The position numbers were made by a program, and so were the translations under genes. Positions 18,647 through 30,538 of a stretch of DNA of 64,000 bases are shown here, piece after piece. The stretch spans positions 3,472,001 through 3,536,000 of the forward strand of contig NZ_AP027922.1 in the NCBI RefSeq assembly GCF_030296835.1, in the 5' to 3' direction. The notes under the pieces were generated by a model. It did no database searches. It was not told the DNA's origin and saw only the letters and a list, made by a program, of their open reading frames with translations. How positions within the stretch are numbered: position 1 is the stretch's first letter; each line of letters begins with the position of its first letter. Source of the DNA: Pseudoalteromonas sp. MM1 (GTDB lineage: Bacteria; Pseudomonadota; Gammaproteobacteria; Enterobacterales; Alteromonadaceae).

Positions 18647-19538
18647 GGGTTTGAGGCTTATTAAAGTGCGCTTTTAATAAGCCTGCAAATGCTTGTACTT
18701 TCGCGGTGCGATGCACTAAATGGTGTGTTACAAGCCAAACATCGGTGGGCCAACTCAGTTCACTATGTAAAATAGGCACTAAATCATTATATTGGGCTGC
18801 TACCCCATGTTGTAAACCGCCTATACCTAAGCCTTTAATTATGGCCCGTGTTGCTTCGGAGGTTTCTGAAACTCGTAACTTTATTTGCTGCGCCGGAATA
18901 TGTTTATCGGCCCACTCAAAATAAGGAACGCGTGCATTAAAGCCCGCTACACCCGATACAAAGTTATGATGCTGTAAGTCACTCAATGTTTTAGGCATAC
19001 CATACTTATTAATGTAGCGTTTATTGGCGTACAAGCTCGATGTAAGTTTAGCTAAATGCTGAGCTATATAATCCCCTTCATCTGGCCTTGGCCCTGCGCG
19101 CACTGCAATATGTGCTTGCCCATGATCTAGCCTTAACCGCTTTTGTTCTAAAATAACTTCTAGCTGTACTTGAGGGTGTAAAGCCTGAAACTTTTCGCAA
19201 ACATCGCCCAGTACATCCATAAACCCACTTACTGTGGTAAGTAATAAGCTTCCGCGTAACGTACTGTCGGCAGCGGCAATATCGTTATGTAATTGCTCAA
19301 GTGATGAATCTATAGTTTGTGCTGCAGTAAATAATTTAGCGCCTATTTCAGTTACTTTATAACCCCGGGCATGGCGATGAAATAAACGTGTATCTAAGTT
19401 TTTTTCAAGGCTATTAATACGTCGAAGTACTGTGCTGTGGTGCACATTTAAAACCTCAGCGGCAGCCGTTAGCGTACCAAGCTTTGCAACTTCAAACGCT
19501 ACTTTTACATCTTGCCAATCATCAAACTTTATTGCCAT
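18639..19538 (-). CDS. LysR family transcriptional regulator
   Basis: A 299-residue regulator with an N-terminal winged helix-turn-helix (AKLGTLTAAAEVLNVHHS then TVLRRINSLEKNL) and a periplasmic-binding-protein-like effector domain. The DNA-binding part, with HARGYKVTEIG, resembles LysR proteins acting on quinone or flavin reductase genes. It is divergent from an FMN reductase gene 119 bases away, which is the natural candidate target. Effector unknown. Confidence 0.88.
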   Translation of the reverse strand: MAIKFDDWQDVKVAFEVAKLGTLTAAAEVLNVHHSTVLRRINSLEKNLDTRLFHRHARGYKVTEIGAKLFTAAQTIDSSLEQLHNDIAAADSTLRGSLLLTTVSGFMDVLGDVCEKFQALHPQVQLEVILEQKRLRLDHGQAHIAVRAGPRPDEGDYIAQHLAKLTSSLYANKRYINKYGMPKTLSDLQHHNFVSGVAGFNARVPYFEWADKHIPAQQIKLRVSETSEATRAIIKGLGIGGLQHGVAAQYNDLVPILHSELSWPTDVWLVTHHLVHRTAKVQAFAGLLKAHFNKPQTLK

Positions 19539-19657
19539 GCTACCCGCCTTCTATTAATGTGCATATACGCACATAAGTGTTGCGTTTATTCGTGTTTTCT
19601 ACAAGCAAAAATTTGCTACATTAGTTACGTCATCAAAAACTTTAAAAGGCCAGTATC

Positions 19658-20224
19658 ATGTCAGCACCTAAAATTATTGCGCTCGCGGGTAGCTTGCGTA
19701 CACAAAGCTTTAATCAAAAACTAATTAACGAAGCAGCGCGCTTTGCTATGCAAACCGGTGCCGAAGTAGAAATAATTACACTCGCCGAGTTAAATTTGCC
19801 GTTATTTAGCGAGGATATTGAAGCGCAAGGCACACCAGCCGACGCCCAGCTTTTAAAAGATAAGTTACGCGCTGCTGATGGTATCTTACTGGCAAGCCCT
19901 GAGTACAACGGCTCAATTACTGCGGCGCTTAAAAATGCAATTGATTGGGCATCACGTACTGAGCAAGGTGCTGTGCCTGCATTTCGCAATAAAGTAGTGG
20001 CGTTATTTGCTACATCACCTGGTGGGCTTGGTGGCCTGCGCGGCTTAAACCATGTACGCGATATTTTAAGTGGTATTGGCTCGTTAGTACTTGCCGATCA
20101 GCTCGCTATCCCATCAGCATTCACAGTATTTGACGAAGATGGAAAAATTAGTGACCCAGCCACTGCAGAAAAAGTTAGCGTATTAACGCAGCAGCTCGTT
20201 TCTGTTGCTAGTAAATTAAGCTAA
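19658..20224 (+). CDS. NADPH-dependent FMN reductase (ChrR/YieF-like flavodoxin fold)
   Basis: A 188-residue flavodoxin-fold oxidoreductase with the FMN phosphate loop GSLRTQSFNQKL, SPEYNGSITAALKNAIDW and TSPGGLGGLRGLNHVRDIL. Members reduce quinones, chromate or azo dyes using NAD(P)H. The natural substrate is not visible from sequence. Divergent from a LysR gene that may regulate it. Confidence 0.9.
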   Translation: MSAPKIIALAGSLRTQSFNQKLINEAARFAMQTGAEVEIITLAELNLPLFSEDIEAQGTPADAQLLKDKLRAADGILLASPEYNGSITAALKNAIDWASRTEQGAVPAFRNKVVALFATSPGGLGGLRGLNHVRDILSGIGSLVLADQLAIPSAFTVFDEDGKISDPATAEKVSVLTQQLVSVASKLS

Positions 20225-20227
20225 TTT

Positions 20228-20671
20228 TTACGACTTTATCGCTGCTAATTTAGCAGCGATAAAATCGGTGTGCGCTACATATAAAAGTCCAGCCACTTTA
20301 CGTATTACATACTCTTCTTGGGGATCTATCTCTCCATCGGCATACGCCAATCGCCATAATAGCTCAATTATTTCAATGCGCTGTGCCGCACTGCAGTGAT
20401 CGTTAATCTGCTTAGAAAATTGAAAGTAATCAATAGCCCCATCTAAACTGCTTGCAGCATTGGTCGTGAGCTCTTCAACTTCTGAATCTGTCAAATTAAA
20501 GTATTTTTTTAAGGTTACAGTCAGGGTGTGTTGTTCATTATGGTCAAGCTTTGTATCAGCACGCATTACTTCAATAAGCAGCGCAGCAACCGCTGTTTTT
20601 AAATCATGCTGCTCTATGCTTGGCTGTTGCTCGTCAAAAGCGGCAAACAGTTGTTTTATTTGTTTGAACAT
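20228..20671 (-). CDS. TerB-like (DjlA N-terminal-type) protein
   Basis: A 147-residue helical protein with the TerB-like repeat DLKTAVAALLIEVMRADTKLDHNE and a second copy-like part LLWRLAYADGEIDPQEEYVIRKVAGLL (each in parts). Acidic residues in both could bind metal. TerB domains occur in tellurite resistance clusters and stand-alone proteins of unknown role. No ter genes are nearby. The ATG at 20671 is preferred to an adjacent GTG. Confidence 0.78.
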   Translation of the reverse strand: MFKQIKQLFAAFDEQQPSIEQHDLKTAVAALLIEVMRADTKLDHNEQHTLTVTLKKYFNLTDSEVEELTTNAASSLDGAIDYFQFSKQINDHCSAAQRIEIIELLWRLAYADGEIDPQEEYVIRKVAGLLYVAHTDFIAAKLAAIKS

Positions 20672-20769
20672 CACATATTCTCTTTTTGGGTGTTAGACTT
20701 AACTTAAATACATCGTGCTTAATATTTTATTAATGGGTATTAAGTTCGCAAATTAAAGGATACATTTTT

Positions 20770-21144
20770 ATGAAAGGCTTATACACACCGCATTTAGTTG
20801 TTGGCGCTGCATTGCTAGCCTTTTCTGGTATAGGGACCGCCTTTGCAGAAGTGGGCGAAAAAGAAAAATCATACGACTTTGACAATAAAGTGCATTATTA
20901 CCAAACAAAAATTGGCGAAGACAACTATAAAATAGAAATACAATCAGACGATTACAAACACTTTGCTAATCAAAGTATGTTTTTACTGCGCCACGCAGAC
21001 AGGCTATGCCGCGGCAGAACCTTTATGTTAAAAGTGCTTGAAGGCGTGCAAGAGTACGAACGCTTTCCTACTAAACCACGCGCTTATCAACCACCATTAA
21101 ACGTTTTACTACAATGTGACGCACCCGAAAAAAAAGAAAAATAG
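20770..21144 (+). CDS. Exported protein of unknown function
   Basis: A 124-residue protein with a signal peptide (about residues 1-27, ending TAFAEVG). The mature part is charged and contains LLRHADRLCRGRTFMLKVLEG and a lone second Cys in LLQCDAPEKKEK, so one disulfide is possible. I do not recognise the family. The convergent neighbour begins one base beyond the stop. Confidence 0.6.
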   Translation: MKGLYTPHLVVGAALLAFSGIGTAFAEVGEKEKSYDFDNKVHYYQTKIGEDNYKIEIQSDDYKHFANQSMFLLRHADRLCRGRTFMLKVLEGVQEYERFPTKPRAYQPPLNVLLQCDAPEKKEK

Positions 21145-21145
21145 T

Positions 21146-21739
21146 TTATTTTTCGTAGCCCCAAGGCGCAGCGGGTGGAGTAATTGGTTTAGTTAAATCA
21201 AAATCCACCTTAAACTCACGCCCTTGGCGAATTAGCCTATAAGTAAATACCTCAGGGTAAATATACATTTGCCATGTATTACCTGCCGACTGTGCAATAC
21301 CTTGCTCTACAAATAATTCTTTAGAGTATTGATCTGCCGGAAAAGACTGCATTTGTGCAAAACCCGCATCAAGGGTGTGACCGCCATACATAGTTGAGGT
21401 ATCGTCGCTACCATCTTTATGGCGATGATCGTGCTTTAAGCTCAAACCGCTGCCCGTTTTAGTAATGATCCATGTACGTGATGCATCATCTCCTACATGA
21501 AATGGGACTTGCAGCTCGCTATCGGTACATTTACGTACATGCATGATTAGTTTTTTATTATCAAATGAGCTTGGACCTTTTGCGTTATCTATACTTACTT
21601 TACCCTCAAACGCTTTGCCACAATGCGCGGCAATATTATTAAAAAACGCATCATGCGTTGGTATAGATACCAAAGGCGCAGGGCGTGCGATAGCCGCTGA
21701 TGAGGCAAGTAATAACGTTGCTGCCGTTAATAATTTCAT
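21146..21739 (-). CDS. Secreted protein of unknown function
   Basis: A 197-residue protein with a clear signal peptide (MKLLTAATLLLASSAAIARP). The mature domain contains FNNIAAHCGKAFEGKV, MHVRKCTDSELQVPFHVGDDASRTW and SLKHDHRHKDGSDD, a His-Asp-rich stretch that might bind metal. Two Cys are present. This pattern occurs in uncharacterised bacterial proteins, and I cannot assign a function. It is probably periplasmic. Confidence 0.65.
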   Translation of the reverse strand: MKLLTAATLLLASSAAIARPAPLVSIPTHDAFFNNIAAHCGKAFEGKVSIDNAKGPSSFDNKKLIMHVRKCTDSELQVPFHVGDDASRTWIITKTGSGLSLKHDHRHKDGSDDTSTMYGGHTLDAGFAQMQSFPADQYSKELFVEQGIAQSAGNTWQMYIYPEVFTYRLIRQGREFKVDFDLTKPITPPAAPWGYEK

Positions 21740-21782
21740 AAAGTACTCTTATAATAGTTTTTTAATACCATAGCGGTTTAAG

Positions 21783-22796
21783 CTAAAAATGGGAAATAGC
21801 TGCGACAAGTGGCTTTTCTGATCTATTTTTCATTAATGTTAAAAGTGAATGATGGAAGTCTTGAAAAATCACCTCACCCCATATTCGCGAGTAAACACCA
21901 AAATTTGTATTATCTTGCACGGTCGTTTTTAAAGTTAAAATGGTATTGCCGCTTTTATCTTCACTTAACTCATACCCACCGTAAAGAGGTGAAAAGTATT
22001 CGCCGCCTAGCTTTACGTGTTTATCGAGTGCATTATCGGGAATAGCATCAGGGTCTATCTCAAATCTATAAAGCATCTGTTTATTTGGCTGCCAATCCGT
22101 AATCACTTCTTTAAATGTAACTCCTTTTTGCCATTTACTCGTCCTAACTGCCCCAACACCCGTAGCATTCATATTTGCCTCTAAGGGTTTAGGTACACCT
22201 ATCAACTGGGTAAGCGAAAATGGCAATTCTTGTGGCGCTATCGTGCATACATTAGCAAGCTGCTGCCATACACGATTTATAGGCGCTTCAATAATTATAG
22301 AATTAGTGACTTCGTACGTTTTTGATAAGTGTAAATAATTTACCTCAATAGGTGAGAGCAACACAGGAAGCAAAGCTATTGAAAGTAAAGAACGGTTAGC
22401 GTTTTTTGTTTTACGGTTTTTAATAAAGCCTGCCAGTAAACCGCCAATACTTGCAAAGAGCATAAAAGCAGGCAAAGCCATTGCCACACAAATACTGCCT
22501 TCCAGCAGTGTAATAACGCTTACAAGTAAAAAAACAAAAATTGGCTGCCAAGCAATTGTCACCATTTGCCTTTTAGTTAATGTTTTTGAGCTTTTAAATT
22601 CAAAATGAATACGAATATAGCCAATTGCAACGGGCACTAAAAACATAAAGGAAATAGACACAAGGCTACTTAAATTGTATGTATCAAGTAGATCTACAAA
22701 CAGCCGCATAAATATGCCGTAAAGCGTACCGAGTAAAATACCTATTGATTTAGGAGATTGAATTTGCATTGTATTTCTTGTTATTTGAGTAACCAT
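21783..22796 (-). CDS. Membrane protein with C-terminal SRPBCC/START-like domain
   Basis: A 337-residue protein. The first 155 or so residues form five or six hydrophobic helices. The second half begins NSIIIEAPINRVWQQLANV, the usual start of an SRPBCC (Bet v1/polyketide cyclase-like) ligand-binding domain, and ends with KTTVQDNTNFGVYSRIWGE. Such fusions are uncharacterised. AGG 5 bases before the ATG supports the start. An alternative ATG lies at 22769. Confidence 0.7.
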   Translation of the reverse strand: MVTQITRNTMQIQSPKSIGILLGTLYGIFMRLFVDLLDTYNLSSLVSISFMFLVPVAIGYIRIHFEFKSSKTLTKRQMVTIAWQPIFVFLLVSVITLLEGSICVAMALPAFMLFASIGGLLAGFIKNRKTKNANRSLLSIALLPVLLSPIEVNYLHLSKTYEVTNSIIIEAPINRVWQQLANVCTIAPQELPFSLTQLIGVPKPLEANMNATGVGAVRTSKWQKGVTFKEVITDWQPNKQMLYRFEIDPDAIPDNALDKHVKLGGEYFSPLYGGYELSEDKSGNTILTLKTTVQDNTNFGVYSRIWGEVIFQDFHHSLLTLMKNRSEKPLVAAISHF

Positions 22797-23118
22797 TGAA
22801 CCTAGCAGATACGCTATTTCAGTTCAATTAAAATACACATGCCACTACTTAGACTAAAGGATAACAGCCCTACTTTTATAATGCTTCATCTAATTAGAAC
22901 AAGCAGAAAAAACATAAGCACTTGATTTAAAATAAAATAAAGTTAAGTTCATTTTCTTGCTGAGAAATTCAACTCGCAGGTTTAGCGTTAAATAACGCCA
23001 TACACGACCTTTTGCCTATACATTCCTGAGTAAAAGCTGATCTACCCTGCTCCTTCACTATTCATTTGCTTTAACAAAAGCCGTATTAATAAATAAGCAA
23101 CGAGTAACAGGAGGGACT
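22797..23118. other. Intergenic region between divergent membrane-protein genes
   Basis: No coding potential seen. A perfect 14-base palindrome GCGTTAAATAACGC... core at 22986-22998 could be an operator, but no known regulator matches. AGGAGG just before 23119 is the ribosome site of the permease gene. Confidence 0.5.
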
Positions 23119-24630
23119 ATGTCAGTAACCCCAAAGGGTAACGAGCCAGAAAAAACAAGCGCACCGCACGTAGATGATGCCAACAGCTATCAAAATAAGC
23201 ATAAACCAAGTTCAGAGTTTAATACCCGCGACGAATACCTAGAACACGAGCTGCAAATTATGCAGCCTAAACGCTGGCGGCCTAATTTACCATTTAGAGA
23301 CTACCGTTTTGAATTTGAAGACACAATTCCAGCCATGGCGGGCACCATTGGTAAAGTCGTTATGGTAGGTGCTATTGCCGCTACTTTTGCAGCGCCACTG
23401 GGTTTAAGCGATGCGTTTGTGTTAGAAAACGTACGCTATGAATTACTCATTGTTTCTATTTTTATTATTTTGTTTTCGGGCTTTATTTTACCCACGGCTA
23501 ACTTAGCCGGTACTCATGGCCCACTTATTCCTCTTATTCCTATTGTGGTTGCTGCTGGCGGCCACCCTATGGCGTTTGGCTTACTTATTGGTGCCTTTGG
23601 CTTTATTTTAGCGATAACCAAAGGAGGGAGTTTGCTGGCACGCTTAACCAGTAAAGGTGTGTGCGGGGGCTTACTCATATACTTAGGCTTTATTGGGACT
23701 ATTTCGCAAGTTAAAAAGCTGTTTTCATGGGCTGAGGCCATTGATATGGCGCACATTGCATTTATTGTTATTTTGGCCACCATTTTATTGTATGCGTTAC
23801 TGGAGCATTTTAAAAAGCGCTGGCTTGCTGTGCCGCTTAGCTGCCTTATTGGCGGTGTGGTTGCATTTGCACTCGGTGCCCCATTTGAATTTAATACTGC
23901 ACCGGGCTTACCAAATATGAACCCAGCTTATTGGTGGGGCGAAAACACGGGTTGGATGCTGGGCCTACCAACGCTTGAAAGCTTTGTGGTTGTGCTGCCG
24001 TTTGCGGTATTAGCTGTCGCTATGTGGTCACCGGATTTTTTAGGGCATCAAGTTTTTCAAAAAATTAGTTACCCACAACGTACTGAAAAAGTACAAATGA
24101 ACATAGACGACACCATGCTAAGCGCATCAGTTAGACAAACCTTTGGCTCACTTGCTGGTGGTGCTAACTTTACCTCATCATGGGGGACTTACATTGTACC
24201 TGCTGCTATTGCTAAACGTCCTATTCCAGCGGGCGCCATTTTAACAGCCGTATTTTGTATTATTGCGGGTTTATGGGGTTACCCAATGGATTTAGCCATT
24301 TGGCAACCCGTGCTTTGCGTTGCGCTTATTGTAGGTGTGTTTATTCCGCTGCTTGAGGCGGGTATGGAAATGACACGCGAAGGTAAAACAACGCAATCGG
24401 CCGCAATTGTCGTATTTGCGTCAAGCTTGGTTAACCCTGCTTTTGGTTGGTCACTAACTATGCTGCTTGATAACTTAGGCTTAATTGGTTGTAAAGAGCG
24501 CAGTGCTAATTTAACTAAAATGAGCCGCTGGGTTATTCCGCTAATTATGTTTGTTATTTTAACTACCGTTATGGCTATTGTTGGTATGCTGCCAGGTATA
24601 CCTGCGCTAATGGCTGATTTTAGACATTAA
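23119..24630 (+). CDS. DUF3360 family membrane transporter
   Basis: A 503-residue polytopic protein. A polar N-terminus of about 65 residues is followed by about twelve hydrophobic helices, including LPTANLAGTHGPLIPLIPIV and AITKGGSLLARLTSKGVCGG. The repeat pattern and NLAGTHGPLIPL recall the NCS2/SulP permease fold, and the family is known as DUF3360 in Vibrio and Pseudoalteromonas. Substrate unknown. AGGAGG precedes the ATG and a strong terminator follows, so it is a single-gene unit. Confidence 0.78.
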   Translation: MSVTPKGNEPEKTSAPHVDDANSYQNKHKPSSEFNTRDEYLEHELQIMQPKRWRPNLPFRDYRFEFEDTIPAMAGTIGKVVMVGAIAATFAAPLGLSDAFVLENVRYELLIVSIFIILFSGFILPTANLAGTHGPLIPLIPIVVAAGGHPMAFGLLIGAFGFILAITKGGSLLARLTSKGVCGGLLIYLGFIGTISQVKKLFSWAEAIDMAHIAFIVILATILLYALLEHFKKRWLAVPLSCLIGGVVAFALGAPFEFNTAPGLPNMNPAYWWGENTGWMLGLPTLESFVVVLPFAVLAVAMWSPDFLGHQVFQKISYPQRTEKVQMNIDDTMLSASVRQTFGSLAGGANFTSSWGTYIVPAAIAKRPIPAGAILTAVFCIIAGLWGYPMDLAIWQPVLCVALIVGVFIPLLEAGMEMTREGKTTQSAAIVVFASSLVNPAFGWSLTMLLDNLGLIGCKERSANLTKMSRWVIPLIMFVILTTVMAIVGMLPGIPALMADFRH

Positions 24631-24644
24631 TATTAGGATATAAA

Positions 24645-24675
24645 AAAGCGCGGCTGATATACTCAGCCGCGCTTT
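24645..24675. terminator. Terminator between the DUF3360 gene and leuD
   Basis: Inverted repeat AAAGCGCGGCTGA ... TCAGCCGCGCTTT with a 5-base loop between convergent genes. T-rich on both strands, so probably bidirectional. Confidence 0.88.
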
Positions 24676-24703
24676 GTTTTCATATGTAATTAATTGCTTT
24701 TCG

Positions 24704-25303
24704 TTACTGCCAAGGGCGCTCAGCAGCAAGTTGTTTTTCAAACGCATCAATTTGTGGATTTAGCGTTTCGGTCACACCAATAAAATCTAAGCCACTTAAT
24801 AAACGCTCTTTTACGTCTTTACGAATATCAAAACTAATTGGCGCAAACTTATCGCTTGTTAGTGTTTGGTTTTCAAGATCGATTTGAATGTTTATATCGT
24901 CGTGTTGCTCACTAAGTACAAACAATTGCTCAAGCGTATCAGCCGGTAGCGCAATGGCTAGCATTTGGTTGTTGCCACAGTTATTAAAGAAAATATCAGC
25001 AAAGCTTTCTGCTAAAATTACTTCAAAACCATATTGCTTAAGTGCCCAAGGTGCATGCTCACGTGATGAGCCACAACCAAAGTTGTCGCGGGTTAATAAT
25101 ATTTGCGCGCCTTGGTAGCATGGGCGGTTTAAAATAAAATCAGGATTTGGTTCGCCGTTTTCTAGGTAACGCCAATCGTAAAACAGTGCTGCATCAAAGC
25201 CATCACGGCTAGTAGATGTTAAAAACTGCTTAGGAATGATTTGGTCAGTATCTACATTGTTTTTATCAAGTGGGGCCATTAAGCCACTAAAAAATACGCT
25301 CAT
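24704..25303 (-). CDS. leuD: 3-isopropylmalate dehydratase small subunit
   Basis: Small subunit of isopropylmalate isomerase, which pairs with LeuC to convert 2- to 3-isopropylmalate in leucine synthesis. The 199 residues include LDKNNVDTDQIIPKQFL at the start and NFGCGSSREHAPWALKQYGF, the swivel-domain substrate loop. Length matches E. coli LeuD (201). The ATG overlaps the leuC stop by one base (TAATG). Last gene of leuABCD. Confidence 0.98.
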   Translation of the reverse strand: MSVFFSGLMAPLDKNNVDTDQIIPKQFLTSTSRDGFDAALFYDWRYLENGEPNPDFILNRPCYQGAQILLTRDNFGCGSSREHAPWALKQYGFEVILAESFADIFFNNCGNNQMLAIALPADTLEQLFVLSEQHDDINIQIDLENQTLTSDKFAPISFDIRKDVKERLLSGLDFIGVTETLNPQIDAFEKQLAAERPWQ

Positions 25304-26703
25304 TAGGCTTCTCCTCTTATATCAACAAAGTGACCATGTATAGCAGCAGCGGCTGCCATTGCAGGGCTCACTAAGTGCGTACGCCCGCCACGGCCTTGGC
25401 GGCCTTCAAAGTTACGGTTAGACGTAGATGCACAGCGTTTGCCCGCTTCTAAGCGGTCGTCGTTCATCGCTAAACACATAGAGCAACCCGGCTCGCGCCA
25501 CTCAAAACCTGCCGCTTTAAAAATATCGGCTAAGCCTTCGTCTTCTGCTTGCTTTTTAACAAGGCCAGAACCCGGTACGATTAGCGCTTCTATGCCAGCC
25601 ACTACCTGTTTGCCTTCAACAATTTTTGCCGCGGCACGTAAATCTTCAATACGGCTATTAGTACACGAACCAATAAAGACTGTATCAACTTTAGCGCTTG
25701 ATAATTTATCGCCGGCTTTTAAGTCCATGTATTTAAGAGCACTGCGTATAGCGTCGGCTTTAATTAAATCAGGTTCTTGATCAGGGTCGGGTATGCATTC
25801 ATCAACGCCAATGACTTGCTCAGGGCTTGTGCCCCAGGTAATTTGCGGCTGAATGTCGTCGGCTTCAAGCTCAACACTTAAGTCAAACTCAGCGCCTTCA
25901 TCTGATTTTAACGTTTCCCAGTATTCAACTGCGGCGTCAAAATCAGCGCCTTTAGGTGCAAATGGGCGACCTTTTAAGTAATCATACGTAATTTGATCTG
26001 GCGCTATTAAACCTGCTTTTGCACCCATTTCAATACTCATGTTACATAGCGTCATACGGGCTTCCATTGAAAGTGCTTCAATGCCTTCACCACAAAATTC
26101 GGCAACATAACCTGTGCCGCCAGCTGTACCTAACTTACCAATAACCGCCATAATTAAATCTTTAGAGGTTACCGTTGGGCGAAGCACGCCGTTAATTTGA
26201 ATTTTTAACGACTTTGCCTTTTTTTGCTGTAGCGTTTGCGTTGCTAATACGTGCTCCACCTCAGACGTACCAATACCATGCGCTAATGCGCCAAACGCGC
26301 CATGCGTAGAGGTATGGCTATCGCCACATACAATGGTAGTGCCAGGCAAGGTAATACCTTGTTCAGGCCCCATTACATGCACAATACCTTGGTTAATTGA
26401 GTTTAAATCGTAAAGTACAATGCTAAACTCTTTACAGTTTGCATCTAGCGCCATTAACTGGTTTTTAGAGACTTCACTTGCGGCATCAAGTGATCGGCTT
26501 TTAGTCGATACGTTATGATCCATCGTTGCAAAGGTTTTTTCTGGGCAACGTACTTTACGGTTTTTTTCACGTAAGCCTGCAAAGGCCTGCGGTGATGTAA
26601 CCTCATGCACTAAATGGCGGTCAATATAAAGTAAATCAGTTTGCTCGTTTATGCTGGCAACCGTATGTGCTTGCCAAATTTTGTCGTATAACGTTTGGGC
26701 CAC
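25303..26703 (-). CDS. leuC: 3-isopropylmalate dehydratase large subunit
   Basis: Catalytic [4Fe-4S] subunit of isopropylmalate isomerase. The 466 residues match the E. coli length exactly. The iron-sulfur cysteines are in [15 protein letters not shown] and [11 protein letters not shown], and the substrate motif [19 protein letters not shown] is present. It is separated from leuB by 55 bases and coupled to leuD by a one-base overlap. Confidence 0.98.
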   Translation of the reverse strand: MAQTLYDKIWQAHTVASINEQTDLLYIDRHLVHEVTSPQAFAGLREKNRKVRCPEKTFATMDHNVSTKSRSLDAASEVSKNQLMALDANCKEFSIVLYDLNSINQGIVHVMGPEQGITLPGTTIVCGDSHTSTHGAFGALAHGIGTSEVEHVLATQTLQQKKAKSLKIQINGVLRPTVTSKDLIMAVIGKLGTAGGTGYVAEFCGEGIEALSMEARMTLCNMSIEMGAKAGLIAPDQITYDYLKGRPFAPKGADFDAAVEYWETLKSDEGAEFDLSVELEADDIQPQITWGTSPEQVIGVDECIPDPDQEPDLIKADAIRSALKYMDLKAGDKLSSAKVDTVFIGSCTNSRIEDLRAAAKIVEGKQVVAGIEALIVPGSGLVKKQAEDEGLADIFKAAGFEWREPGCSMCLAMNDDRLEAGKRCASTSNRNFEGRQGRGGRTHLVSPAMAAAAAIHGHFVDIRGEA

Positions 26704-26758
26704 TTGCTAATTCCCTACTCTGTTAAGTCGCAGCATAACGGTGCTGCGCCTTTAATAA

Positions 26759-29385
<2,627 letters not shown>

Positions 29386-29442
29386 AACTGCCCCTCATTC
29401 CTCTGTTACCCAAATTTCAATTTATCCCAGCCGCGAGATAAT

Positions 29443-29469
29443 AAAAAACCCCGCAATTGCGGGGTTTTT
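29443..29469 (-). terminator. Attenuator terminator of the leu operon
   Basis: On the minus strand AAAAACCCCGC-AATT-GCGGGGTTTTTT is a strong Rho-independent terminator between the leader peptide and leuA. Its 5' arm CCCCGC can alternatively pair with GCGGGG at the end of the leader peptide gene (29499-29504), giving mutually exclusive structures. Confidence 0.9.
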
Positions 29470-29504
29470 AGTGTTTAACTCGATGCAAACACACTAATCC
29501 CCGC
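29470..29504 (-). promoter_or_regulatory. leu antiterminator segment
   Basis: In the minus-strand RNA, GCGGGG plus AGTGTGTTT (29488-29504) can pair with AAACACT plus CCCCGC (about 29454-29476), which sequesters the 5' arm of the terminator. This would form when the ribosome stalls at the leucine codons. Pairing was read by eye, not folded by program. Confidence 0.7.
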
Positions 29505-29562
29505 TCACTGACCATAGCAGTAAGAGGTTAAGTTTTAGTGTAATTAAACGAATATTTTGCAT
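29494..29562 (-). CDS. leuL: leu operon leader peptide
   Basis: A 22-codon reading frame, MQNIRLITLKLN followed by LLLLWSVSGD, contains seven leucine codons, four of them consecutive. It lies about 110 bases before leuA and is directly followed by alternative hairpins, the standard layout for transcription attenuation. The stop codon lies just past the GCGGGG segment that can pair with the terminator's 5' arm, so a ribosome finishing the peptide would block the antiterminator. It has no strong ribosome site (AAGAAACAAG precedes the ATG). Confidence 0.85.
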   Translation of the reverse strand: MQNIRLITLKLNLLLLWSVSGD

Positions 29563-29595
29563 CTTGTTTCTTGTGTGTGTGTTCAGTGAGGCCTA

Positions 29596-29624
29596 TTTTT
29601 AACATTACAAAGCAGTTGGTGCAA
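29596..29624 (-). promoter_or_regulatory. Possible sigma-70 promoter of leuLABCD
   Basis: TTGCAC, a 17-base spacer and TAAAAA on the minus strand, about 35 bases upstream of the leader ATG. The -10 is a moderate match, so this is only a candidate. Confidence 0.4.
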
Positions 29625-29790
29625 GCATAAAAATTCCAAACAAAGGAATAAAAACCCCACATTAAAGAAATTTATATACCTAAAAATAGCATATTCAGGT
29701 TTTATAAATCACACAGCTACACTTTTTAGCTTAAATTAATGTATTGAGTAAAGTTGCGTGCTTAGATTAACTTATTGCTAATTTTTTAAG

Positions 29791-30411
29791 CTAAACCTGA
29801 TTATTGGTTTCTCTAATGTAATGCCCTGCGCCGCGGGTAATATAACGCAGCTGCCAAATAACACGCTCAATTAATTCATCTCGTTGCTGGCCTTCAATGT
29901 CCAGTGCTTCTGCACCGGCATTAAATACCAGCGTAACCATGGCTTCGGCCTGAATATAAGCGTGGATTGAATCGCACTTGGTTTCGCTTTCTAAATAATG
30001 TGCAAGTTCTAAAATAAAATGTTTTACTTCGCGTGCAACGGCGGCTCTAAAGGCTTTTGAGGTGCCAGAACGTTCTCGCAGAAGTAATCTAAATTGGTTG
30101 CTTGAGTTATCAATAAACTCCATAAAGGTAACAACCGAGGTATTTATTACGCTACCACCACTGGCTATTCGTCTGCGAGCTTGGCGCATAAGCTGGCGAA
30201 GCGTTAAACCGGCTTCGTCGACCATGGTTAAACCTAGCTCGTTCATATCTTTAAAGTGGCGATAAAAAGAGGTGGGGGCAATACCTGCTTCGCGGGCAAC
30301 TTCGCGTAAGCTTAAATTAGAAAAACTATGATCAGCACTTAGCTGATTAAATGCCGCCTCAATTAAGGCTTGTCGTGTTTTTTGTTTCTGTTGTGCTCTA
30401 ACACCCGACAT
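29791..30411 (-). CDS. fabR: FabR, TetR-family regulator of unsaturated fatty acid synthesis
   Basis: The 206 residues align by eye along most of their length with E. coli Fab[41 protein letters not shown] (the helix-turn-helix), [20 protein letters not shown] and [20 protein letters not shown]. FabR senses the ratio of unsaturated to saturated acyl chains and represses fabA and fabB in E. coli. Here it is divergent from a desaturase gene preceded by a matching operator. GGGAG lies 7 bases before the ATG. Confidence 0.95.
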   Translation of the reverse strand: MSGVRAQQKQKTRQALIEAAFNQLSADHSFSNLSLREVAREAGIAPTSFYRHFKDMNELGLTMVDEAGLTLRQLMRQARRRIASGGSVINTSVVTFMEFIDNSSNQFRLLLRERSGTSKAFRAAVAREVKHFILELAHYLESETKCDSIHAYIQAEAMVTLVFNAGAEALDIEGQQRDELIERVIWQLRYITRGAGHYIRETNNQV

Positions 30412-30507
30412 CCACAGCTCCCTGAGTAATTTTATATGAAGTTTTAATGATAATTAGCCTAATTGTCTAGTCTAATACTTGACGCCAAGAGATTGAAACA
30501 CTATTTT

Positions 30508-30525
30508 AGCTTACAGTTGTACGCT
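30508..30525. promoter_or_regulatory. FabR-type operator before the desaturase gene
   Basis: AGCTTACAGTTGTACGCT matches the FabR consensus AGCGTACA-N2-TGTACGCT with one mismatch. It lies 13 bases before the desaturase ATG and between it and fabR. Confidence 0.8.
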
Positions 30526-30538
30526 GAGAGTAAAAACG

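Noticed and set aside
20228..20671. Tellurite resistance locus
   Set aside because: Only a single TerB-like protein is present, with no terZACDE partners, so a tellurite role is not supported.
22985..22998. Palindrome around GCGTTAAATAACGC as an operator
   Set aside because: Short, single copy and not matching a regulator I know. Kept only as a remark in the intergenic entry.
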